NCBI RefSeq assembly: GCF_019084545.1
Contig: NZ_JAHREP010000021.1
Location: forward strand, 1-64,000
Reading direction: 5' to 3'
Length of the DNA stretch: 64,000 bases
DNA from: Marinobacterium ramblicola
GTDB taxonomy: Bacteria; Pseudomonadota; Gammaproteobacteria; Pseudomonadales; Balneatricaceae
Part shown: positions 7,454-15,961 of the stretch, piece by piece
How the letters are laid out: each line of letters begins with the position of its first letter
How positions within the stretch are numbered: position 1 is the stretch's first letter
Notes under the pieces: model-generated
Told to the model about the DNA's origin: nothing
The model's input: the letters and a program-made list of their open reading frames with translations, nothing else
Database searches by the model: none
Program-made: the position numbers and the translations under genes

Positions 7454-8122
7454 TCAGATATTGGGGATTTCCGTGCCTTTGTTGATATGGTCGGTCAGGA
7501 TCGCTACAGCGCCCTCCACATCATCTGCAAGCAGCGCATCCAGCAGTTCCCGGTGCTCACCGGCGGCCGCCTCGCCGCGGAAGGGACGTTTACTCAGCGC
7601 CAGCAGCTGATAACGCATCGACAACTCCAAGATCGAGGCATGGTAGCGCATCAGCTGTCTGGAGCCGGAATTGGAGACAATCGCCATGTGAAAATCGCGA
7701 TCCGCCTTCTCCCACTCCTGCACATGAGCGGTCTCATCCTCCATCATCAGCTTCTCCATGCAGCTGAGACGGTAATGAGCGCTGATCAACTTGGCTTTCC
7801 AGTCGATATTGTCGTTGTTGTTTTGGAACGACTTGCGCAGCCCCAGGGTCTCCAGCGTGATGCGCAGCTCAACCAGCTCCTCAAGGTCGGCGACGGATAC
7901 CGGTTTAACCTTGAACCCCTTCTGCCCTTCAACCTCGACAAAGCCGTCCGAGACCAGACGCATCAGAGTTTCGCGCAGCGTGTTGACGCTAACGCCATAC
8001 TCACTGCGCAGCAGATTCAACTTGAGTTTCTGGCCAGGCTGCAGCTTGCCCTGCATGATGTCGTTGCGGAGCTGTTCATACGCCGACTGCCCGACAAGTT
8101 TACGATCCACGCTGATATTCAT
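7454..8122 (-). CDS. GntR-family (FCD domain) transcriptional regulator
   Basis: This is the second FadR-subfamily regulator of the island, about 222 residues. The N-terminal winged helix is clear (YEQLRNDIMQGKLQPGQKL, VNTLRETLMRLVSDGFV), followed by the FCD domain with its metal-site pattern (RDFHMAIVSNSGS, GEHRELLDALL, ILTDHINKG). It is only moderately similar to the GntR at 1102-1782, so the two are not recent duplicates. ATG at 8122 with GGAG six bases upstream is preferred over an in-frame GTG at 8137. It lies downstream of the dehydrogenase gene on the same strand but is separated from it by a terminator, so it is probably transcribed on its own. Confidence 0.9.
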   Translation of the reverse strand: MNISVDRKLVGQSAYEQLRNDIMQGKLQPGQKLKLNLLRSEYGVSVNTLRETLMRLVSDGFVEVEGQKGFKVKPVSVADLEELVELRITLETLGLRKSFQNNNDNIDWKAKLISAHYRLSCMEKLMMEDETAHVQEWEKADRDFHMAIVSNSGSRQLMRYHASILELSMRYQLLALSKRPFRGEAAAGEHRELLDALLADDVEGAVAILTDHINKGTEIPNI

Positions 8123-8201
8123 ATCGGACTCCGACACCCGCTTATCTATAGGGCGATTTTACACCAACCACCCTATTAAAGCGCGTTGATGGGATGAACC
8201 A

Positions 8202-8229
8202 TAAAAAGCGGGCTGCACATGGCAGCCCG
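8202..8229 (-). terminator. Terminator after the shikimate/quinate dehydrogenase gene
   Basis: An 8-bp stem (CGGGCTGC 8209-8216 with GCAGCCCG 8222-8229) and a 5-nt loop are followed on the minus strand by CTTTTTAT. It lies 117 bases beyond the stop at 8346. Confidence 0.8.
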
Positions 8230-8294
8230 AAAAGACCGACGCCAATCACGAAGGTCGTGGCTTGGGAATGCTGACACGATAGATCCCCACACCT

Positions 8295-8339
8295 GAAACA
8301 ACAGAAACAACAGAAACAACAGAAACAACAGAAACAACA
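8295..8339. repeat. Five tandem copies of a 9-bp unit (GAAACAACA)
   Basis: Five perfect copies of GAAACAACA run from 8295 to 8339, ending 6 bases before the dehydrogenase stop codon (8346-8348, minus strand), so the array is at the very start of its 3' untranslated region. Perfect copies of a short unit are prone to slippage. Loss of the stop would extend the protein through a Cys-Cys-Phe-type or equivalent repeat, depending on frame. No function is apparent. Confidence 0.95.
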
Positions 8340-8345
8340 GAGACG

Positions 8346-9197
8346 CTACACGATCAACTCGCTATGGATATCGAACTTGCGCTTGAACGCCTCCAACGCT
8401 TGAGCCGGTTCCACCTGCATCTCGGTAAAGATCTCAAACGCGTCGATCCCCTGGTAGAAAAACAGATCAAATCCCGAAACCAACTGCAACCCTTTGCTAT
8501 GCGCGGCGGTGAGAAACTCGGTATCCAGCGGGGTATAGACCGCATCGAAAGCCCAACGCTGACCACCAAAAAGCTCCAGGGGAAGCGGATTACCCGGCGT
8601 CTTGTAATGCCCAACCGGGGTACAGTTCACCAGGCCATCAGCGGAGCGTGCGGCGTCGGCCAGCATCTCGGCACTCACCGGTGACGCTTTGAAGCCGACG
8701 GCATTCAATGAGTTGCAGAGGTCTTTTGCACCTGTTTGATTAAGGTCGAACACCAGCACCTCGGACGCGCCCAGCTCGAATACGCCAAATGCGACCGCGC
8801 GCCCGACGCCACCCGCACCTACCAGCAACACTCGCCCCGCCGGCGTATCACCCAAACGACTGCGGTAACCGCGTATGAACCCTGTGTAGTCGGTATTGGC
8901 AGCGCAGACCTCGTCAGCGAGCGACAGCGTATTGGTGGAGCCAACCAGACGTACCGCGTCGTTGACCCGGTCAGCATAAGACACGGCGATCTGTTTGTAG
9001 GGAAAGGTCACGTTAGTGCCCCGATAGCCCTCAGAGCGCAATTTGGCAAGCGTCTCTGCAAAAGCTTCGCGGCTCGCATCACGCGGCTCATGCAACTCAT
9101 AGCTGACCGGGCGACCATAGATCTCACCCAGCAGCATATGAAGTGCGGGGGCACGGGATTTGGCGATCGACTGACCGATCAAGCCAAGCTTTATCAT
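8346..9197 (-). CDS. Shikimate/quinate 5(3)-dehydrogenase, probably NAD-dependent catabolic type
   Basis: The AroE-family protein has 283 residues from MIKLGLIG (GGAG 8 bases upstream; an ATG 15 bases earlier lacks a ribosome site). Substrate residues are in place: SKSRAP (12-17), NVTFPYK with the catalytic Lys68, and NTDYTGF with Asp103. The dinucleotide site is GAGGVGRA (127-134). After strand two it reads VFDLNQTGA with Asp151, where biosynthetic NADP enzymes have NRT and a basic patch. An acidic residue here is typical of NAD use and of the catabolic quinate/shikimate dehydrogenases. With quiC and aroQ nearby it most likely oxidises shikimate and/or quinate. Confidence 0.88.
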   Translation of the reverse strand: MIKLGLIGQSIAKSRAPALHMLLGEIYGRPVSYELHEPRDASREAFAETLAKLRSEGYRGTNVTFPYKQIAVSYADRVNDAVRLVGSTNTLSLADEVCAANTDYTGFIRGYRSRLGDTPAGRVLLVGAGGVGRAVAFGVFELGASEVLVFDLNQTGAKDLCNSLNAVGFKASPVSAEMLADAARSADGLVNCTPVGHYKTPGNPLPLELFGGQRWAFDAVYTPLDTEFLTAAHSKGLQLVSGFDLFFYQGIDAFEIFTEMQVEPAQALEAFKRKFDIHSELIV

Positions 9198-9582
9198 TCT
9201 GCGTTCTCCCATCTTGTTTACACCCGCTCGGTGCTATCGATGCGCTGCTCTTCTCTTGTAATAGACCCGCATCGACGATCAATAAAGTGTGTTGCGCAGG
9301 CTCTCACCAGATGAACGGGATCGCTCACTCGCTAAGCCAAACCTCCAATCATTATATGGCAATTACATAAATATAGGAGATTTTTTTAATAAACCACTAT
9401 TATTGACCTTAATCAACGTTACTGATAGCCTCCCATGAATCGCAAAGCAGTCAGCCAACAGGCTATGGCTCCGCTTTGAATGCGATGTTGACCTGCAGTT
9501 ACGTAGACAGTTACCTCAACAATAACAAGCAGGAACGCTGACCCGGTCGCTCCCGGCAGTCCTCCTGAAAAAGGAAAACAGC
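9198..9582. promoter_or_regulatory. Divergent intergenic region between dehydrogenase and TRAP genes
   Basis: These 385 bases hold no convincing gene. They must contain promoters for the dehydrogenase (leftward) and the dctPQM-aroQ operon (rightward). An AT-rich stretch at about 9350-9410, including AAATATAGGAGATT, is a plausible promoter for the transporter. It shares only TATAGGA with the element at 1925 and lacks the TAGRTACTAYCTA palindrome, so regulation may differ from that of quiC. Confidence 0.4.
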
Positions 9583-10608
9583 ATGAAACTGACGACAAGA
9601 AAAATCTGCGCAACTCTGACCACTGCGGCCGCGGCCGGCCTGTTCGCCGCTCAGACATTTGCTGCGGATGTGACACTTACCCTCGGCCACGTCGACCCGG
9701 CCGAATGGCAGACCTCCAAGAAAGGCGCTGCGGCCAAGGTATTCAAAGAGCTGGTAGAGGCAGAGTCCGGCGGCAGAATCGCAGTCAATGTCTACCCCAA
9801 TGGCCAGCTCGGAGGCGAAACCGATCTGGTTCAATCGGCACAGGACGGCACCCTCAGCATGGCCTTCGTATCCGGCGCATTCAGCAAGGTCTGCCCTGAA
9901 GCAGCGGTACTCGATACCCCCTACCTGTTCCCTTCCGCTCCCATCGCCTGGGAGGTTCTGGACGGTCAGTTCGGTAAGGACCTGAGCAAACACTGCCTTG
10001 GCAAGACCGGGCTGCGCACCCTGGCTTATGGCGAGACAGGGTTCCGTAACTTCACCAACTCCAAGCATCCGATCACGGAGCCGAAGGATCTGGAGGGGTT
10101 GAAGATCCGCGTCATGACAGTGCCGCTGTTCGTCGAAATGGTGAAAGCGATGGGTGGTAAACCGACCCCGATCGCCTGGCCGGAAGTGCCGTCCGCACTC
10201 TCCACCGGTGTCGTCGACGGTCAGGAGAACCCGGTCAGCGTGATCGCCGGTAACAAGTTCTACGAGATCCAGAAGTACATCACACTGGATGGTCATGTAT
10301 ATGGCACCGACTTCTTCGTCATCAACGACGATCTCTATCAAGGCCTGTCGCAGACTGACCGCGAGATCGTGGCGCGCGCCGCCAAAGTCGCCGCCACTGT
10401 CGGTCGTGCGATTCAGCAGCTGAACTCAGCCCAGGGGCTGGGCGAGCTGGCCAAGAACGGTATGGAGATCACGGCGCTGACCGCTGAACAGCAGGCCAAG
10501 TTCCAGGCGGCGGCTCAGCCTCCGGTGCTGGAGTGGTTGAAAACCCAGATCGATCCGAGCTGGATCGACAAAGCGCTGGCGGCAGTGAAAGAAGCCTCCA
10601 GCAACTAG
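9583..10608 (+). CDS. TRAP transporter substrate-binding protein (DctP family)
   Basis: The 341-residue periplasmic protein has a Sec signal peptide cleaved after about residue 28 (AAGLFAAQTFA, then ADVTL). The DctP fold is marked by the GGRIAVNVYPNGQLGGE segment, the carboxylate-binding arginine region KIRVMTVPLFVEMVKAMG and VPSALSTGVVDGQENP. DctP proteins bind organic acids and deliver them to the DctQM permease. AAGGAAAA precedes the start. It is followed by a strong hairpin, then dctQ, dctM and aroQ, so the likely ligand is quinate, shikimate or a related acid (inferred from context only). Confidence 0.92.
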   Translation: MKLTTRKICATLTTAAAAGLFAAQTFAADVTLTLGHVDPAEWQTSKKGAAAKVFKELVEAESGGRIAVNVYPNGQLGGETDLVQSAQDGTLSMAFVSGAFSKVCPEAAVLDTPYLFPSAPIAWEVLDGQFGKDLSKHCLGKTGLRTLAYGETGFRNFTNSKHPITEPKDLEGLKIRVMTVPLFVEMVKAMGGKPTPIAWPEVPSALSTGVVDGQENPVSVIAGNKFYEIQKYITLDGHVYGTDFFVINDDLYQGLSQTDREIVARAAKVAATVGRAIQQLNSAQGLGELAKNGMEITALTAEQQAKFQAAAQPPVLEWLKTQIDPSWIDKALAAVKEASSN

Positions 10609-10619
10609 CCCTGCACTAC

Positions 10620-10648
10620 GCACCGGGGAGTTCTCCCCGGTGCTTTTT
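10620..10648 (+). terminator. Strong terminator/attenuator between dctP and dctQ
   Basis: An 11-bp perfect inverted repeat (10620-10630 with 10633-10643) is followed by TTTTT. Because dctQ and dctM have no obvious promoter of their own, it probably allows partial read-through, so the binding protein is made in excess over the permease, as is common in binding-protein-dependent systems. Confidence 0.85.
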
Positions 10649-10677
10649 CGTCAATGCCTATCCCAGGGTAGCCCTCG

Positions 10678-11151
10678 ATGAAACCTCTCTATAAGAAATT
10701 CCTGGCACTGGCGACCGGAAGCTCACTGTTTGTGGTCTTCGCCGTCGTGTTGACCAGCAGCCTCATGCGCTACCTTTTTAACGCTCCGTTGCAGTGGAGC
10801 GAAGAGGTTGCCAAATACGGCATGATCTACGGCACCATGTTCGGCATGGTGCTGTGCTACCTCGACGATATTCACATCAAGTTTGGTTTTCTCGAATACG
10901 GCGTGCCCGCTTTCATCAAACGACTGCTGAATCTGGCGCTGGACCTGATCGCCCTGGGTACCGGTGTCGTGCTGGCCTGGTCGGGCTATCAGTTCGTACT
11001 GAAAAGGGGCGGCATTGACGCACCGGGCACCGGCCTGCCAATGAGTGTGTTCCAATCCGCCATGGTGATCGGCGGCATCTGCCTGGTCATCGCAGCCCTG
11101 CTCCAGCTCCCGGCCCATTTCAAAGCGAAGCAGAACGGCATCGAGGTGTAA
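10678..11151 (+). CDS. TRAP transporter small permease (DctQ family)
   Basis: This 157-residue protein has four predicted membrane segments (about 15-35, 45-65, 85-105 and 125-147). It carries the DctQ signature around SSLMRYLFNAPLQWSEEVAKY, where W and E are typical. DctQ pairs with DctM to form the sodium-driven permease of TRAP importers. The gene stops one base before dctM starts. AGGG lies 9 bases upstream of its ATG. Confidence 0.9.
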   Translation: MKPLYKKFLALATGSSLFVVFAVVLTSSLMRYLFNAPLQWSEEVAKYGMIYGTMFGMVLCYLDDIHIKFGFLEYGVPAFIKRLLNLALDLIALGTGVVLAWSGYQFVLKRGGIDAPGTGLPMSVFQSAMVIGGICLVIAALLQLPAHFKAKQNGIEV

Positions 11152-11152
11152 T

Positions 11153-12421
11153 ATGACCGGTTTCTTGATTCTTCTGGTGCTGCTGATCATCGGCAGTCCG
11201 ATCGCTTTCGCGATCCTGCTGGCGGTTTTGGCGCACCTGACCGAGACCCCCTTCCCGCTCAGCCTGATCAGCCAGCGTATCTTTGCCGGCCTGGATTCCT
11301 TTGCGATCCTGGCGATCCCGCTGTTCGTGCTCGCCGGCGAGCTGATGAATGAGAGCGGCATCACCAGCCGCATCATCACCTTTGCCAACGCCTGTGTCGG
11401 CCATATGCGCGCAGGCCTTGCCCAGGTCAATATCTGGGCGTCGGTGATCTTTGCCGGTCTGTCCGGCTCTGCGGTTGCCGACACCTCGGCGCTTGGGCGA
11501 ATTTTTATTCCGGAGATGGAGAAACGGGGCTACCCCCGTGACTTCGCCGCCGCACTGACCGCCGCCTCATCGGTGATCGGGCCAATGATTCCGCCCAGCA
11601 TTCCCGTCATTATCTACGCGCTGATCACCTCGGGGGTATCGGTACCGGCACTGTTCCTGGCCGGCGTGGCGCCCGGCATATTGCTGGCGATCGGCCTGTC
11701 GATCTATGTCCGCACCTTTGCCGGGCACTTCGAGGCGCAGCATGATCCGCTGCCGTGGAAGGATCGCTTCAAGGCGTTGATCGACGCCTGGGTACCGCTG
11801 TTCATGCCGATCTTCATCGTCGGCTCGATCCTGACCGGCATCGTCACCCCGACAGAAGCAGCCGCACTGGCCGGCGGCTATGCGCTGCTGGCGGGGATGT
11901 TTATCCTGAAGAGCCTGAAGATCCGTCAGTTACCGAGAATCTTCGTCACCGCCATGCGCGACTCGTCGGTGATCCTTATCATCATCGCTGTGGTATCGCT
12001 GGCCAACTGGATGCTGACCTTTTCCCAGGTGCCGCAGAAGGTCAGCGCGATGGTGCTGGCGGAGATCACCAGCCCCTGGATGTTCCTGTTGATGGTGAAT
12101 GCAATCCTGCTGGTGGTCGGGCTGTTCCTCGAGGGTATCGCGGCGATGCTGATCCTGTTGCCGATTCTGCATCCGATCGCGATGAGCCTGGGGATCGATC
12201 CGGTGCATTTCGGCATCGTGGTGATCTTCAACCTGATGATCGGCCTGATTACGCCACCGATGGGGATCTGCCTGTTCGTGTCGAACTCCATCGCCAACGT
12301 CGGCATCGGCGCCATCTCCCGCCGCATTCTCCCCCTGTTCCTGGTAGAACTGGTAGTATTGGCAATCATCACCTTCGTCCCACAAACGGTGACCTTCCTA
12401 CCGCGCGTGTTCGGGTTCTGA
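11153..12421 (+). CDS. TRAP transporter large permease (DctM family)
   Basis: This 422-residue multi-spanning protein has about eleven membrane helices. DctM hallmarks include GLDSFAILAIPLFVLAGELM, the NIWASVIFAGLSGSAVADTS block, VIGPMIPPSIPVIIYALI, TPTEAAALAGGYAL near the middle and LITPPMGICLFVSN near the end. It forms the transport channel that uses the sodium gradient to take up acid delivered by DctP. It begins one base after dctQ and is followed 21 bases later by aroQ, showing that this importer is part of the dehydroquinate pathway unit. Confidence 0.95.
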   Translation: MTGFLILLVLLIIGSPIAFAILLAVLAHLTETPFPLSLISQRIFAGLDSFAILAIPLFVLAGELMNESGITSRIITFANACVGHMRAGLAQVNIWASVIFAGLSGSAVADTSALGRIFIPEMEKRGYPRDFAAALTAASSVIGPMIPPSIPVIIYALITSGVSVPALFLAGVAPGILLAIGLSIYVRTFAGHFEAQHDPLPWKDRFKALIDAWVPLFMPIFIVGSILTGIVTPTEAAALAGGYALLAGMFILKSLKIRQLPRIFVTAMRDSSVILIIIAVVSLANWMLTFSQVPQKVSAMVLAEITSPWMFLLMVNAILLVVGLFLEGIAAMLILLPILHPIAMSLGIDPVHFGIVVIFNLMIGLITPPMGICLFVSNSIANVGIGAISRRILPLFLVELVVLAIITFVPQTVTFLPRVFGF

Positions 12422-12442
12422 TAAACAGAAGGAGCAGGAACC

Positions 12443-12868
12443 TTGAGTAAACTGATCTACGTATTGAATGGCCCCAACCTGAATCTGCTGGGCAAACGCC
12501 AGCCGGAGATCTACGGGCATGAGACCCTGGCCGATGTCGAGGAGCGGATGCGCAAGAGGGCGTCGACTCTGGGCCTGGAGATCGAGTTTTTTCAGAGCAA
12601 CTACGAAGGCGCGCTGGTGGAGAAGATCCACGAGGCGCGGGAAAAAGCAGACGGCATCATCATCAACCCGGCTGCGTACACGCACACCTCGGTGGCGATT
12701 CTCGATGCCTTGAACGCGTTCGACCACCCGGTGGTCGAGCTGCACATCTCCAACGTGCACAAGCGCGAAGCCTTCCGTCACCATTCGTTCGTATCCGGAC
12801 GTGCCGAAGCGGTGATGGCCGGCTTCGGCACCCTCGGTTACGAGCTGGCGCTGGAGTACTTCAAGTAA
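12443..12868 (+). CDS. aroQ: Type II 3-dehydroquinate dehydratase
   Basis: This 141-residue enzyme interconverts 3-dehydroquinate and 3-dehydroshikimate. Family motifs are complete: [17 protein letters not shown] with the catalytic Arg and Tyr, [28 protein letters not shown], and [18 protein letters not shown] with the catalytic His. It starts with TTG at 12443 behind AAGGAGCAGG. Type II enzymes may be biosynthetic or catabolic. Placement as the last gene of the TRAP operon points to a catabolic role linking quinate oxidation to QuiC. A second dehydroquinase for aromatic biosynthesis may exist elsewhere. Confidence 0.94.
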   Translation: MSKLIYVLNGPNLNLLGKRQPEIYGHETLADVEERMRKRASTLGLEIEFFQSNYEGALVEKIHEAREKADGIIINPAAYTHTSVAILDALNAFDHPVVELHISNVHKREAFRHHSFVSGRAEAVMAGFGTLGYELALEYFK

Positions 12869-12902
12869 GTCACCGTCACTCGCGCCTCAAGCGGTGGGGC
12901 TA

Positions 12903-14381
12903 TCAGGATGAGCAGGTCAGACAGATAGCCCCCGCCCAGTCCGGCGGCATACCCGCATAGCGATCCAGTTTGGGATCTACCTTTGCCGGCTCTCGCAGCA
13001 ATGGCAGAAGGTCGTTCAACGGCGCGTAATTTCCTGCGTGCGCCTCCCGAATCACCTCTTCCGCCATGTAGTTGCGCAGAATATAACGCGGATTGACCGC
13101 ACGCATCTGCGCCTCCCTGATCGGAGGGCTGGCTACCTCAAGCGCAAGGCGCCTCCAATACGTCTTCAGCCATTCGGACAACTCAGGCACGGACTCGCAC
13201 AGCCCCAACTCAGAAGCCAGGAGCTCTTCGGCAGGCTGCTCCGACAGATGGTAAAAAAAGCGGGCAAGATCGAGCCGGTTTGCCGCAGCCAGCCGTCGCA
13301 ATTCAACAACCAACGCTGCATCACCCTCATCTTCCTGCTGCAACCCTAGCCGCGCTCGCATGCGCTTTAGCTCATGATATCTGAAACGGCCCATAAACCT
13401 GGTCAGCGCCTGCTCCAACGCCTCTTGCGGCACGAGGGGAACCAGCGCCTGGGCGAATGCGCTCAAGTTCCACAACACAATCTCCGGCTGACGCTTGAAC
13501 GCGTAGCGTCCCTGGTCATCATTCTTGTTGGCGATATGGTCCGGTTCATGCCAATCCATAAAGGTATAGGGGCCATAATCGAAGGTCTCGCCCAGAATCG
13601 ACATATTATCGGTATTCAATACGCCGTGGACGAAATCGTAACTCTGCCAGAGTGCCACCAGCTCAGCTGTGCGCTCCTGTACCTCCAGAAAGAGTGCCAG
13701 ATAGGGATTATCGGCTTCACGGCACTGGGGGTAATAGCGATCGATACTGTAGTCCGCCAGCAGTTTAAGCTGGTCATGCTGACGGCTGTAATAGAAATAT
13801 TCGAAGTGGCCAAAGCGGATATGGCAGGGGGTTACACGCACCAGCAAAGCACAGGGTTCCATGCCGTTTCGCTGCGTATAGTGCTCGCTCGCGATCAGGC
13901 ATAGCGCGCGTGTCGTCGGGATTCCCAACCCGGCCATCGCCTCGCCTGCCAAGTATTCACGGATGGTGGAGCGCAGCACCGCGCGTCCATCGCCAAAACG
14001 GGAAAAAGCGGTGCGCCCGGCACCTTTCAGATGCAGGTCCCAACGCTCCCCTTTATGGTTGACCACCTCGCCCAACAGCAGTCCGCGACCATCCCCGAGA
14101 TCGGGATTGTAGAAACCGAACTGATGGCCGGTGTATTTCATCGCCAGCGGTTCGGCCCCGGGTAACGACTTTTCGCCATTGAAATAGCACACCAGCTGTT
14201 CCGGCGTCACGCTACAGGGGTCAAGATCGATCAACTGCGCAACTTCGGCGTTGAAGCCGGCCAAACGTGCGCCCTTCAGCGGCGCTGGCTCCGTACGCTG
14301 ATACCACTGCTGCGGTAAACGAGCATAGCTGTTATCGAATTGAAGGGACTCAAGTGTTCGTCTTGTCTGTTCTTTTGCCAT
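12903..14381 (-). CDS. selO: Protein adenylyltransferase SelO (YdiU/UPF0061)
   Basis: SelO is a pseudokinase-fold enzyme that transfers AMP from ATP to Ser/Thr/Tyr of proteins, including redox enzymes. The 492-residue length and motifs fit: KYTGHQFGFYNPDLGDGRG, LHLKGAGRTAFSRFGDGRAV, IREYLAGEAMAGLGIPTTRAL, VHGVLNTDNMSILGETFDYG and FMDWHEPD. It ends ICLTCSS, keeping the near-terminal cysteine that is selenocysteine in animal SelO. It faces aroQ tail to tail and is not part of the catabolic island. Confidence 0.95.
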   Translation of the reverse strand: MAKEQTRRTLESLQFDNSYARLPQQWYQRTEPAPLKGARLAGFNAEVAQLIDLDPCSVTPEQLVCYFNGEKSLPGAEPLAMKYTGHQFGFYNPDLGDGRGLLLGEVVNHKGERWDLHLKGAGRTAFSRFGDGRAVLRSTIREYLAGEAMAGLGIPTTRALCLIASEHYTQRNGMEPCALLVRVTPCHIRFGHFEYFYYSRQHDQLKLLADYSIDRYYPQCREADNPYLALFLEVQERTAELVALWQSYDFVHGVLNTDNMSILGETFDYGPYTFMDWHEPDHIANKNDDQGRYAFKRQPEIVLWNLSAFAQALVPLVPQEALEQALTRFMGRFRYHELKRMRARLGLQQEDEGDAALVVELRRLAAANRLDLARFFYHLSEQPAEELLASELGLCESVPELSEWLKTYWRRLALEVASPPIREAQMRAVNPRYILRNYMAEEVIREAHAGNYAPLNDLLPLLREPAKVDPKLDRYAGMPPDWAGAICLTCSS

Positions 14382-14569
14382 GACTGCCTGACTTCTAAAA
14401 GTCTACCGGAGCTAATACCTTAGCATTTTTATCAACTATCATTAAAGTCTGGCGCGCTGATAAAAATACCGCCCACTGAGGCTATTTATATAAGTCCGGC
14501 TACAAAAATCAGGCCAACACGGTACTTGCAACGCACAAGCGCCGAATCAAAAGTAAAACTCCACAACGC
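14382..14569. other. Intergenic region between selO and the porin terminator
   Basis: An AT-rich stretch of about 190 bases holds the likely selO promoter (reading left). I see no gene or repeat in it. Confidence 0.4.
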
Positions 14570-14596
14570 AAAAAGGCTCCCGAAGGAGCCTTTTTT
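14570..14596 (-). terminator. Porin transcription terminator
   Basis: A GGCTCC/GGAGCC stem with a TTCG tetraloop (minus strand) is flanked by an A6 run and a T5 run, extending pairing to 11 bp. It is 26 bases after the porin stop. Confidence 0.9.
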
Positions 14597-14621
14597 CTAA
14601 AGTTCTGTTAAGAACTTAGAC

Positions 14622-15548
14622 TTAGAAGTCTACGCGGTAGCCCAGCTCAACGCCGTTACCGATAGAGTCATCACCGTGCTCTACGTAAGCAGCGAATACA
14701 CGAGCCTGCTTGCCGAGCTTCTGCTGAGCTTCAACAGACCACTTCTCGTCGTCGTTAGCATCGTCGTCGATGTAGTTAGCCAGCAGCTTGGTGTTACCGA
14801 AGCTGTAAGAACCAGCCAGTTCCCAAGCCTGCTCGTCGTCGCCGGCAACCAGGTCACGATCTTCGTAACGAGCACCAACGTACAGAGCGTCCAGGGTGTA
14901 AGACAGACCAACAGAGGTCACGTCGTCGTAAGTGCCGCCGCTGACAGTGGTATCTTCGTCGTAGCCCAGGTAGGAAACGGCGCCCATGAAGCCGGCCATT
15001 TCGAACTTGGCAGCAACGTGAGCAACGTCAACAGAAGCGTTGTTAGCAACTTCAGAATCGCTGCTTGTGTCGGTATCGGTGGTCAGGATCGCACCCGCAA
15101 CCTGGAAACCGCCCATATCCGGAGAGATGTAAGCCAGGGTTTCCGGAGTACGGTGAGCGCCGATCACGTAGCCGGAAGAACCGGAAGTGCCGTTGTCGAC
15201 GATATCAGTGGTGAACACGGTCCACAGCGCGTACGGAGTCCACATACGGCCAATCTGGGCAGTACCGAAATCGCCGGTAGCACCGATGTAAGACAGACGA
15301 CCGCCGGCCCATGCACCAGCTTCAGAGCTTACAGCCTGTTCGAACTGGTAGATCGCCTTGGCGCCAGAGAACAGTTCGGAAGAACCCTTGATACCGATAC
15401 GAGAAGAGTTGTCAGCGATATCCATTTCCTGAGTATCGGTGTCAACCATTTTCACACGCAGAGAGCCGTACAGAGTAGCGTCAGCCTGAGCTACCATCGG
15501 AGCAGCCAGAGCGCCAGCGACAGCCAGAGCGATCAGTGACTTTTTCAT
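14622..15548 (-). CDS. Outer-membrane porin (gram-negative trimeric type)
   Basis: The 308-residue precursor has a signal peptide MKKSLIALAVAGALAAPMVAQA and a mature start DATLYGSLRVKM, typical of general porins of this class. Alternating aromatic strands, SSRIGIKGSSELFSGAKAIYQFEQ and the C-terminal phenylalanine in GVELGYRVDF support a 16-strand barrel. ATG at 15548 follows AGGGG by 8 bases. The gene has very regular codons, a strong terminator and a long upstream region, suggesting high expression. It is short for the family and rich in Asp, so a preference for cations is possible (inference). Confidence 0.92.
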   Translation of the reverse strand: MKKSLIALAVAGALAAPMVAQADATLYGSLRVKMVDTDTQEMDIADNSSRIGIKGSSELFSGAKAIYQFEQAVSSEAGAWAGGRLSYIGATGDFGTAQIGRMWTPYALWTVFTTDIVDNGTSGSSGYVIGAHRTPETLAYISPDMGGFQVAGAILTTDTDTSSDSEVANNASVDVAHVAAKFEMAGFMGAVSYLGYDEDTTVSGGTYDDVTSVGLSYTLDALYVGARYEDRDLVAGDDEQAWELAGSYSFGNTKLLANYIDDDANDDEKWSVEAQQKLGKQARVFAAYVEHGDDSIGNGVELGYRVDF

Positions 15549-15961
15549 CAAATTTCCCCTTCAACATTCAACTTACTAGTAGTGAATTCTAGTTTTTCTT
15601 AGCACACCGGAGTGCTAGCTACGAAAAATACTATAATTCTTAAATATTTCAAACCGGTGAATGAACTTTTTTGATTTAAGCCAAACACCGGTTTTTAAAA
15701 CATTTTTACTGAACAAGATCTGAGCACTTCGGAAACTAATTCCTGTACTTCTTTTAAATCTGTTCAATCCTTAGGAGCCACAGCGCGCTCGTTTGCGCTC
15801 TGCACACCTAAATTGTGCGCATTACAACATAGCCCCTTTGCCCTTGCAACCCCTTGTAATACCTGAATCTCATCCTTTTGTCCGGGGCAATCGGAGTTAA
15901 TTCATTGCGGCTTTCGTCCATGTTCACCACTCGATGCGCAAGCCAATTCTCAACGCTATTA
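15549..15961 (-). promoter_or_regulatory. Long porin upstream region with an inverted repeat
   Basis: This 413-bp non-coding region precedes the porin. It holds a 9-bp perfect inverted repeat, AAACCGGTG (15651-15659) and CACCGGTTT (15686-15694), 26 bases apart, and a smaller hairpin TAGCAC/GTGCTA at 15600-15617 in the likely leader. ACTATA at 15630-15635 (TATAGT on the minus strand) could be a -10. The region looks like a regulated promoter with a structured 5' untranslated leader. No regulator can be named. Confidence 0.45.

Noticed and set aside
8295-8339. Short repeats considered as a CRISPR array
   Set aside because: Units of 9 bp without spacers are a simple tandem repeat, not a CRISPR.
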